From the NCBI GenBank assembly GCA_934045905.1, contig OW203773.1, positions 20,385,246-20,449,245 on the forward strand: a DNA stretch of 64,000 nt, in the 5' to 3' direction. How positions within the stretch are numbered: position 1 is the first letter of the stretch; each line of letters opens with the position of its first letter. The DNA is from Leuctra nigra (taxonomy: Eukaryota; Arthropoda; Insecta; Plecoptera; Leuctridae). The notes beneath the pieces are model-generated. The model saw only the letters and a program-made list of their open reading frames with translations. It had not been told where the DNA came from and made no database searches. Positions 20,874-31,300 of this stretch are shown here, one piece after another. The translations under genes were made by a program, and so were the position numbers.

Positions 20874-21399
20874 TAGATCAGTACCAACAACACATTGGTA
20901 GTATACATAATTTGTTTTTAATATTTTAGGAGTAGGGGGCAGGGCTAGACGTATTTTATATTTTCGGCATTTGTATATGGGGTTAGGTGATGTTTGTATA
21001 ATATAGTTATATTTTTAAATAATTTTCGAAATATGAGCACCACGGTATTTGTGATTTTGTGAATATTTTTTATATATTTTATTAAATCTTATGAAATTCA
21101 GCTTTGATAGCCACACTTACAGCTTCTTAAAAATGTCTTATTCATCGTATAAGCTATTTAAATGTATTATATCTGACTCTATCGTTGAATTCATACAGAT
21201 GAACACCACAAACCCCCAAGGATGATAGGGTTCTTTTTACCACATGCTGGATCATTTACCATACATGTGAATGTATATAGGATGAAAATATCTTTATATT
21301 TATAGACTTATACATTATTATTCACGAAGAATTTTTATGATGACATGTATAGTTGTTTATGTATTAAAAAAATGCAGCTATCAAAGCTGAATTTCATGA

Positions 21400-21451
21400 T
21401 TGAGCGAGCGAAGCGAGCGTCTCCTTTTGGCTCTTTTGGCACGGACCTCTG

Positions 21452-21537
<86 letters not shown>

Positions 21538-22288
21538 GTTTTTTTTCTGTTACTGAGGCTATACATGTGACACATGTCACAGTTTTTCTTCGATCGAGCT
21601 GAAATTTTGCACATATGTTCATACATTCTCTGGGCGTTGCTGACCCTAAATTTATTTAAAATCCATTAATTGATTAAAAAAAAATATATATCCTGATAGG
21701 TTGAAAAATGACAACGGTCTTCGATAAATCTGATCAAACTCATATTTTGGCTATACAGGTCAGAGTTTTTCTTCAATCGAGCTAAAATTTTGCACACATG
21801 TAGAGACAACATTTTCTTTTTGCAGACCCTATTTTTTTTGAAATTCATTAATTGGTTAAAATTTAAATAAACATCTCCTGATAGGTTGAAAAATGAAAAT
21901 GGTCTTCGATAAATGTGATCAAACTCATATTTTTAAGACCAACATTGTCTCTTATTTTACAATTTTTCATCCTAATCAGTTAAGAACTTATGAACATATT
22001 GACATTTTTAATATCTGTCAGATATGAAGTATCGAAATGAATGTTTTCCAATGCCAATTGAATTGAATCTGATTTGCTTTATGAGCCAGGGTTGCTTTAT
22101 GTTGCCATTTTCAAGTTTCGATGAAAAGCATAATAATATTATACTTCTATGTTGATTGAGTGGCTCATATTATTTCAATTCAATATGGATGTACATGTCT
22201 TATGAGCGTTGTGTACGCATTTCCGGTTCGAGAATTTGCACGTACCCGTTCTCGCTCATCAACGCGTTATTCTGAGCGTTTTCCTAGT
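21400..22288 (+). mobile_element. Helentron-like non-autonomous element with GT microsatellite
   Basis: Has the family ends TTGAGCGAGCGAAGCGAGCG and GCTCGCTCATCAACGCGTTA..CCTAGT. A (GT)40 tract at 21457-21536 lies close to the 5' end, as in DINE/HINE elements. The body includes two copies of a segment around CTTCGATCGAGCTGAAATTT. Confidence 0.6.
21457..21536 (+). repeat. (GT)40 microsatellite
   Basis: Uninterrupted GT dinucleotide run inside the Helentron-like element. Frames translating it as His/Thr or Cys/Val runs are artefacts. Confidence 0.95.
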
Positions 22289-22699
22289 ATAATAAAATGT
22301 GGAGAGGGGTGATACACAAAAAATATTCACAAAATCACATATACCGTGGTGCTCATATTTCGAAAATTATTTAAGATTGTAACTATACACATCATGTAAC
22401 ACACATCACCAACCCCCTTATACAATTAATGCAGAAAATATAAAATATCGTCTATCCCCAGACCCCTGGCGGGGGCTGGGGGCTGGGGGCTGGGGATTAA
22501 AGTTATTCATTCCTGTAGCCTAACCAGGATTTTTTTATTTTATTTAAGATTAAAAAAAATTATGTAAGGATTTGGATTTTGGTGTTACGATGCTTGATTA
22601 TTTTCATTCGTTTAGTACGGTAAAAAAAAATCATTGTTTTTTCTAATGTTATGAAATGTTTTTAAAACTAAGTATACAAAATTATCAGCTTTAGCTTAC

Positions 22700-22800
22700 C
22701 CTTAGGCCGGCTTCGTCTTGTTTCTCTACTGCTTCCAGCAGTACACGTTTTTCTTCATCGATCATTGTCAATAATTGTTTCTCATCCAATTTAACCGAAA
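22700..22800 (-). CDS. Probable upstream exon of the ankyrin-protein gene
   Basis: Minus-strand candidate exon of 101 bp. The acceptor is CGTTTATAG before 22800 and the donor is AAGG|GTAAGC at 22699. With a 2-nt incoming phase it reads an acidic helix (EKQLLTMIDEEKRVLLEAVE) and ends in phase 0, so it joins the exon at 20266 without a frame break. It contains no ankyrin signature itself. An ATG lies inside the exon, so it could also hold the start codon. Confidence 0.45.
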
Positions 22801-23007
22801 CTATAAACGATTTGAAGTTGCCGTTGCCATCATTCAAGTTGAATTATTATTATTCAATTATTATTATAAGACTCGATCGGTGCTGACTAAATTTGAAATT
22901 GGATTTAGAACTAGTGGAGCGGTCGGTACACCAAGCCAAGTCGTACAGAGCCCACACTCTCACTCAATACCGTTAAAATGCCGAACTTCAAAATAAAAAC
23001 GCTGAAC

Positions 23008-23107
23008 CATAATATTTTGATATCACTACATTTCAGTGTTGAATTTTTAGATTTCTTCTTTTTTTGTTGTAGATAGGTACTTGTCAATATTTTTACACGG
23101 AGTGTTT
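23008..23107 (+). mobile_element. Partial copy of foldback MITE family B
   Basis: Matches the right arm of 16650-17047 (TTTCAGTGTTGAATTTTTAG..TTTTTACACGGAGTGTTTTA). The other arm is missing. Confidence 0.6.
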
Positions 23108-23624
23108 TAATCTTTTACAAATGCGATACCACATGGAACCGACAATATAAAATACGATACTTTGCAAACTAGCTATCACTATCAAACAGGCGAAAGAGCA
23201 TTTTCGTGAACTACAACTCACATTATATTTTTCTTCTTCAAAAGTTTCGCACTGAAAATTCGCACTTTTCTGAAATTTACAAATAAATGTTTGTGAACAC
23301 AGCTGAATTATTGTTGTCTGATACATTTAAATATTTTTCTCTTGGTGAGACCGCTGGTATGGTCTTAGTGTGTGTGCAAAATTTCAATCTGATTGGTTGA
23401 ACTTTAAACAATGCAAACGTACATTTTTTCAAAACTTGAATCTCAAGAATTGGCCTCCTGGACCTGAGAGTGACTGCGAAGACCAACTTGCAGTTCTTAC
23501 CTGCAGATTGTATGCACACAATTACAATTTAATTATTACTAAACACAACAGATATAATTACAAATTATTCTCCAGTTGTAGCTATGTGTAAATTGTGTAA
23601 AAAAATGCATTTTAAACAAATTTA

Positions 23625-24252
23625 ACTAGGAAAACGCTCAGTGTAACGCGTTGGTGAGCGAGCACGGGTACGTGCAAATTCTCGAACCGGAAATGCGTAC
23701 ACAACACACAGAAAACATATACATCCATATTACATTGAAATATGATCCACTTGATCAACATACAAGTATGCTTTTCATCGAAACTTGAAAATAGCATCCA
23801 AGCAGTAAGCATCCTGGTAGTACATAAAGCAAATCAGATTCAATTCAATTGGCACTGGAAAACATTCATTTTGATACTTCATCTCTGACAGCTATTACAA
23901 ATGTCAATAAGTTCATACGTTCTTAACTGATTGGGATGAAAATTTGTAAAATAAGAGACAATGTTGGTCTTAATGACCATGCAAAATATGAGTTTGCTCA
24001 GATTTATCGAAGACCATTGTCATTTTTCAACCTACTATCAGGAGATGTTTATTTAAATTTTAACCAATGAATGGATTTCCAAAAAAATGGGGTCAGCAAA
24101 CAGAAAAGGTTGTCTCTACATGTGTGCAAAATTTCAGCTCGATCGAAGAAAAACTGTGACCTGTACAGCCTCATCCAACAGAAAAAAACATTAAAAAAAA
24201 CAGAGGTCCGTGCCAAAAGAGCCAAAAGGAGACGCTCGCTTCGCTCGCTCAA
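23625..24252 (-). mobile_element. Helentron-like element, reverse copy
   Basis: Read on the minus strand it starts TTGAGCGAGCGAAGCGAGCG and ends GCTCACCAACGCGTTACACTG..CCTAGT. It lacks the GT tract. It is a shorter version of the copy at 18364-19401. Confidence 0.6.
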
Positions 24253-24462
24253 CAAAAAGCAGACCGAGTGGACACGTGAACAATGTATACAAACTTTACA
24301 ACTTAATACTAATGTTGTAACGTAGACGATGAAAATGTTCTAAAGTTAAACTATTATTCGCATATCACACAAGCACACGCATGATAAACCACATCCTTCC
24401 TGCGAGAACGTTTGGCCATGACTGAACTGGCGCGGCTCTCAGTCAACTCGTGGAGAATTCAA

Positions 24463-24471
24463 GATAATAGT
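24463..24471 (+). repeat. Candidate 9-bp target duplication, left copy
   Basis: GATAATAGT here is repeated at 36824-36832, directly flanking the large inverted-repeat transposon. The outermost bases of the element (ACGTCT against ATCGAT) are poorly matched, so a different border a few bases inward is possible. Confidence 0.55.
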
Positions 24472-24478
24472 ACGTCTG

Positions 24479-24637
24479 TGAAGATAGCACTCCAGCACTG
24501 AGAGCCCAGCACTATTTACTCCAGGGCTACCAACGGTCTCCGAAATCACCAAATAAAACTAAAACTATGTTATGCAGGTTGCGTAAAGCAAAAGTAAAGT
24601 ACTGCGGGTGGCCTCAGTTCTGGAGTGCTAGCTTCAC
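24479..24637. repeat. Terminal sub-palindrome of the large transposon, left
   Basis: GTGAAGATAGCACTCCAG at 24479 is matched by its inverse CTGGAGTGCTAGCTTCAC ending at 24637. Each transposon end is thus itself a small inverted repeat. The right end has the mirror arrangement (about 36657-36817). Confidence 0.75.
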
Positions 24638-24649
24638 AAAATTGTTGAT

Positions 24650-27600
24650 TTTTGTCATAAAACCTTTAAATAACGATATCGGTTGATGAAAATTTTTTAA
24701 TTTTGTTGCCATAGAAGTGTACTATAGATTCTAGTCAAATTTTGGATTTGTTCTCTCTTCCAAATAAATGTAATAAAAATATTATTTTTTTCCTGCTGAC
24801 GTTTTATGTCATAACATTTTTGAATGACGATATCGGTTCATGGATATTTTTTTATTTTGTTGCCATAAAAGTGTACTATAGATTCTAGTCAAATTTGGCT
24901 TTGTTCTCTCTTCCAAATAAATGTAAAAAAATTATTAAGTTAAAATATTTTTTTTCCTGCTGACGTTTTATGTCATAACATTTTTGAATGACGATATCGG
25001 TTCATGGATATTTTTTTATTTTGTTGCCATAAAAGTGTACTATAGATTCTAGTCAAATTTGGGCTTTGTTCTCTCTTCCAAATAAATGTAAAAAAATTAT
25101 TAAGTTAAAATATTTTTTTTCCTGCTGACGTTTTATGTCATAACATTTTTAAATGACGATATCGGTTCAAGAAATATTTTTTATTTTGTTGCCATAATAG
25201 TGCACTATGGATTCTAGTCAAATTTGGGCTTTGTTCTCTCTTCCAAATAAATGTAAAAAAGTTCTTAAGTTAATTTTTTTTTTTCCTGCTGACGTTTTAT
25301 GTCTTAACATTTTTGAATGACGATATCGGTTCATGGATATTTTTTTATTTTGTTGCCATAATAGTGTACTATGGATTCTAGTAAAATTTGGGCTTTGTTC
25401 TCTCTTCCAAATAAATGTAAAAAATTTATTAAGTTAAAATATTTTTTTTCCTGCTGACGTTTCATGTCATAACATTTTTAAATGACGATATCGGTTCAAG
25501 AAATATTTTTTATTTTGTTGCCATAATAGTGCACTATAGATTCTAGTCAAATTTGGGCTTTGTTCTCTCTTCCAAATAAATGTAAAAAAGTTCTTAAGTT
25601 AAATTATTTTTTTTCCAGCTGACGTTTTATGTCTTAACATTTTTGAATGACGATATCGGTTCATGGATATTTTTTTATTTTGTTGCCATAATAGTGTACT
25701 ATGGATTCTAGAAAAATTTGGGCTTTGTTCTCTCTTCCAAATAAATGTAAAAAATTTATTAAGTTAAAATTTTTTTTTTCCTGCTGACGTTTCATGTCAT
25801 AACATTTTTAAATGACGATATCGGTTCAAGAAATATTTTTTATTTTGTTGCCATAATAGTGCACTATGGATTCTAGTCAAATTTGGGCTTTGTTCTCTCT
25901 TCCAAATAAATGTAAAAAAGTTCTTAAGTTAATTTTTTTTTTTCCTGCTGACGTTTTATGTCTTAACATTTTTGAATGACGATATCGGTTCATGGATATT
26001 TTTTTATTTTGTTGCCATAATAGTGTACTATGGATTCTAGTAAAATTTGGGCTTTGTTCTCTCTTCCAAATAAATGTAAAAAATTTATTAAGTTAAAATA
26101 TTTTTTTTCCTGCTGACGTTTCATGTCATAACATTTTTAAATGACGATATCGGTTCAAGAAATATTTTTTTTTTGTTGCCATAATAGTGCACTATAGATT
26201 CTAGTCAAATTTGGGCTTTGTTCTCTCTTCCAAATAAATGTAAAAAAGTTCTTAAGTTAAATTATTTTTTTTCCAGCTGACGTTTTATGTCTTAACATTT
26301 TTGAATGACGATATCGGTTCATGGATATTTTTTTATTTTGTTGCCATAATAGTGTACTATGGATTCTAGTAAAATTTGGGCTTTGTTCTCTCTTCCAAAT
26401 AAATGTAAAAAATTTATTAAGTTAAAATTTTTTTTTTCCTGCTGACGTTTCATGTCATAACATTTTTAAATGACGATATCGGTTCCAGAAATATTTTTTA
26501 TTTTGTTGCCATAATAGTGCACTATAGATTCTAGTCAAATTTGGGCTTTGTTCTCTCTTCCAAATAAATGTAAAAAATTTATTAAGTTAAAATATTTTTT
26601 TTCCTGCTGACGTTTCATGTCATAACATTTTTAAATGACAATATCAGTTCATGAATATTTTTTTATTTTGTTGCCATAATAGTGTACTATGGATTGTAGT
26701 CAAATTCGGGCTTCGTTCTCTCTTCCAAAAAAATGTAAAAAAATTATTAAGTTAAATTATTTTTTTTCATGCTGACGTTTTATGTCATAACATTTTTAAA
26801 TGACGATATCGGTTCGAGGATATTTTTTTATTTTGTTGCTTTAATAGTGTACTATGGAATCTAGTCAAATTTGGGCTTTGTTCTCTCTTCCAAATTAATG
26901 TAACAAAATTGTTAAGATAAAAATAATTTTTTCCCGTTGACGTTTTATGTCATAACATTTTTGAATGACGATATCGGTTCATGGATATTTTTTTATTTTG
27001 TTGCCATAATAGTGCACTATAGATTCTAGTCAAATTTGGGCTTTGTTCTCTCTTCCAAATAAATGTAAAAAAAAATTTAAGTTAAATTTTTTTTTTCCGG
27101 CTGACGTTTTATGTTATAACATTTTTGAATGACGATATCGGTTCATGGATATTTTTTTATTTTGTTGCCATAATAGTGAACTATGGATTCTAGTCAAATT
27201 TGGGCTTTGTTCTCTCTTCCAAATAAATGTAAAAAAATTAATAAGTTAAAATATTTTTTTTCCTGCTGACGATTCATGTCATAACATTTTTAAATGACGA
27301 TATCGGTTCCAGAAATATTTTTTATTTTGTTGCCATAATAGTGCACTATAGATTCTAGTCAAATTTGGGCTTTGTTCTCTCTTCCAAATAAATGTAAAAA
27401 AATTATTAAGTTGAAATATTTTTTTTCCTGCTGACGTTTTATGTCATAACATTTTTAAATGACGATATCGGTTCAAGAAATATTTTTTATTTTGTTGCCA
27501 TAATAGTGCACTATAGATTCTAGTCAAATTTGGGCTTTGTTCTCTCTTCCAAATAAATGTAAAAAAATTATTAAGTTAAAATATTTTTTTTCCTGCTGAC

Positions 27601-28110
27601 GTGTTATGTCATAACATTTTTAAATGACGATATCGGTTCAAGAAATATTTTTTATTTTGTTGCCATAATAGTGCACTATGGATTCTAGTCAAATTTGAGC
27701 TTTGTTCTCTCTTCCAAATAAATGTAAAAAAGTTCTTAAGTTAAATTATTTTTTTTCCTGCTGACGTTTTATGTCATAACATTTTTAAATGACGATATCG
27801 GTTCATGAATATTTTTTAATTTTGTTGCCATAATAGCGCACTATGGATTCTAATCAAATTTGGGCTTTGTTCTCTCTTCCAAATAAATGTAAAAAAAAAT
27901 TTAAGTTAAAATATTTTTTTTCCTGTTGACGTTTTTTGTCATAACATTATTAAATCACGATATCGGATGATGGATATTTTTTATTTTGTTGCCATAATAG
28001 TGCACTATGGATTCTAGTCAAATTTGGATTTTTCTCTCTCTTCCAAATAAATGTAAAAAAAATTGTTTGATTTAATTTTTTTTAGTGACGTTTAATGTCA
28101 TGAAACTCTG
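24650..28110 (+). repeat. ~164-bp tandem array, left arm
   Basis: About 21 units. Each contains GACGATATCGGTTC, TTTTGTTGCCATAATAGTGC, TCTAGTCAAATTTGGGCTTT, TTCTCTCTTCCAAATAAATG and CTGACGTTTTATGTCATAAC. Anchors at 24826, 24990, 25155 and 25319 give a 164-165 bp period. TGACGTTTTATGTCA is an imperfect palindrome in every unit and is a candidate protein-binding site. Units alternate between subtypes (TTCATGGATA and TTCAAGAAAT), suggesting higher-order duplication. Confidence 0.9.
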
Positions 28111-28397
28111 ATTTCATATCAGATATGGATACAAGTAAGTTCTTATAAATAAATAAAATTACTATTATTAAATATTATTAAATATTTATTATAGCCTGCT
28201 AATTGGTTACATTTACGTAGAAATACGACTACACACGAAGCTTTCCGATCGCACTGATCAACCCCCACCCTGTAGCGCTAGCTCGGCTCGTGTATTCTGC
28301 TCTGGCTCCTCAGAGTTGCTCTAGACTGCAACTCATAGAGACGTGTATTCTTCTGTTAGTTACCTTACTCATTGTCAGTGATAACAAGTGTTTAAAA

Positions 28398-31300
28398 ATG
28401 GCAATTATGGGTAACGAAGAGCTGTTTTCAGCGGATAAGGCAGAACAGGTTGCAAAAATCATTTCTAATATTGTGGTGAGTAATGCTGATCAATTATATT
28501 CAGAAGGTCGTGCGACTGAAGGTATCTTCGGCCGCATTGCACGAGCTGTATTCGATGAGAATAATTATACTCTTCGTACTCGTATACGCAACTGGTGGAA
28601 CAGAAATACTTGTCAATTAGCAGACCACACTTTCTCGTTGATGAATGAAGTTTCAATAGGAAGTTGTGTCACCACCACGACCATTTTGAAACCATTTGAT
28701 AACCCAATTGAAATCGCTCGCGCACTCGTCGCTCGAGCTGATACAATTGAATCGGTTATTTCAAAGGGATCAGGAAATGATAACGCCATATTAAGTTCTA
28801 TGTGCATGGAATTATGTGGACAGAGTAAATCAACAATTATTTACAAGTTGTTCAAAAGACTCTGTCAAAATTACAGAAATATTGTCGGCATCTTTGACGA
28901 AATGAAACAATCTCAATATCATAAGTCAACTACCTCTAGCTTAAGTGGGGTTTCAGATGTACGTGCAACAGTGGTCTCAACGCCTCCAGTGGCGGATGAT
29001 GATTACTTGCAGGACGAAGCTCCTGTGACTCCGGTCCAGGATTCAACTGGTTGCAACGATGCAACAGTGGTCTCAACGCCTCCAGTGGCGGATGACGATT
29101 TCTTGCAGGACGATGCTCCTTTGACTCCGGTCCAGGATTCAACTGGTTGCAACGATGCAACAGTGGTCTCAACGCCTCCAGTGGCGGATGATGATTTCTT
29201 GCAGGACGAAGCTCCTGTGACTCCGGTCCAGGAGTCTACTGGTTGCAACGGTGCATCAGTGGTCTCAACGCCTCCAGTGGCGGATGATGATTTCTTGCAG
29301 GACGAAGCTCCTGTGACTCCGGTCCAGGAGTCTACTGGTTGCAACGGTGCATCAGTGGTCTCAACGCCTCCAGTGGCGGATGATGATTTCTTGCAGGACG
29401 AAGCTCCTGTGACTCCGGTCCAGGAGTCTACTGGTTGCAACGGTGCATCAGTGGTCTCAACGCCTCCAGTGGCGGATGATGATTTCTTGCAGGACGAAGC
29501 TCCTGTGACTCCGGTCCAGGAGTCTACTGGTTGCAACGGTGCATCAGTGGTCTCAACGCCTCCAGTGGCGGATGATGATTTCTTGCAGGACGAAGCTCCT
29601 GTGACTCCGGTCCAGGAGTCTACTGGTTGCAACGGTGCATCAGTGGTCTCAACGCCTCCAGTGGCGGATGATGATTTCTTGCAGGACGAAGCTCCTGTGA
29701 CTCCGGTCCAGGAGTCTACTGGTTGCAACGATGCATCAGTGGTCTCAACGCCTCCAGTGGTGGATGATGATTTCTTGCAGGACGAAGCTCCTGTGGGACG
29801 GCATGAAATTCTCGTCTCATTTTATTTCGAGTTTGACGAATGGACTGAGAAACTTGAAATAGACCCGCAGCTGAATTCCGTGACAGAACAAGTATTTTAT
29901 TACCTAACGACTAACGGATACGCCTGCGATGTAGGTTCAGAAAAAAATATTGATAACGTGCGAGCTACAACTGGATTATTGGCGTCCATTACATTAGCAG
30001 GTTGCGGTCAAAGTTTACCCCCTAAGGAAAGATACTGCTCGTTAAGTTATGACGTTGAATTCTCGAGGGCAGACGAAAATTCTCCAGTTTCATTTGTACT
30101 CCGATCTTTATCTCCCGACGGCCAAAAATACTCTGGTACTGACCACTTGGAACAAGGCCGAGTATATGTTGAGTACCGCACCACCATCTGGGAATATTCC
30201 AGAATGAAAACAGCGAGTTCAATTAAGCTGTTTGGGCTTGACATAGACCATGTTTACTACCCTTACGCACCCCGCAGTCCCTTAAAGACCTCTGCTGTCG
30301 ATCCAGTGCATGATAGCACTGACGAGGATGATATCACAGACGAGGATGATAGCGTTGACCATCAAACCGACGAAAAGTCATCGCGCAGATGGAATTGGAA
30401 AGACTGCACTAAAAAGGTTGGCGAAATGCATTTCGAGTACGAGGAATGGAGAGCGTTTCTCAACTTTCAAGGATCAAAGTGGACACTAGTGGGGAGGAAA
30501 TACATTAGCGCTCTTACTGACAAATTCCTGGCCATGAACGAGCACAAATGTATTGTCAATATTAAAAAGAATTATAGCTCAAAGTACACTATTGTCGTGA
30601 ATGCTTATTGCGCTCATAAGTACGAGGACTCGCTCTGTCGTATGTACAAGTTTGTAATACCGACATCAGCCATTGAATTAGGCGAACCCTTGAGAATCGT
30701 TGCGTATCGATCTTCGACTCCTATCGTACACAAAGAGATGCGAACAAGTTACCTGAAGGGTGAAAAGCGTGAAGAAGCAAAAAAATTCCTCCGCCATCGA
30801 AAGTCTTTCGCGTACAGAACCGAGCAAGCGCTCAAAGCAGAACCAGCAGTGTTGTTAAAAAAAAACGCACAAGATATCAAGTCGGATGATGTCTACCGAA
30901 AAGTACGCTCGGAATGTTTACTGGAAAATGACAAAGATCCCGACGACTTCAACGATGTTCGCAAAATGCTGAATGACGAGGTCGACAAAGGCAAAGACTA
31001 CATTCAAGAAATCGGTTTGCCATTGCAAGCGTATGTATACAGCATAGAACAGCTTAAAGTAGCAGCTATGCTTGGGAATCGTTCACATCTTCCCGTGCTT
31101 CACCTAGATGCGACTGGCTCGGTGGTACGAAAGATGAAAGGGAATAAGAAAATTGTGTTATACTACGCTGGCGTTGCAGAAGTCAACGGAAGAATATTCC
31201 CTTTCTTGGAGCTAGTTACTACCCAACATGACGCAACCTCTATTCAGAAGTGGCTAATTAGTTACAAGCATTTTGCGGTAGTAACAGTCAAGGAGAAAGG

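Larger units (their letters stand above)
20931..22480. mobile_element. Foldback element interrupted by a Helentron-like copy
   Basis: Arms of about 150 bp at 20931-21085 and 22305-22480 are inverted copies of each other (AATTTTCGAAATATGAGCAC with ACCACGGTAT, and inverse). Inner arms near 21089 and 21378 (ATGAAATTCAGCTTTGATAG and inverse) belong to the same palindrome. The Helentron-like element at 21400-22288 sits between them and probably inserted later. Confidence 0.6.

Noticed and set aside
24650..28110. Regularly spaced direct repeats resembling a CRISPR array
   Set aside because: The period is about 164 bp with the whole unit conserved and no unique spacers. It is a eukaryotic tandem array inside a transposon.
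28290..28397. 36-codon N-terminal extension of the giant transposase with a hydrophobic stretch
   Set aside because: It begins with GTG and has no ATG. The first ATG is at 28398 in a good context, so I do not infer a signal peptide.
29003..29728. Long minus-strand frame (241 codons)
   Set aside because: It is the antisense of the 96-bp coding minisatellite, kept open only because the repeat length is a multiple of three.
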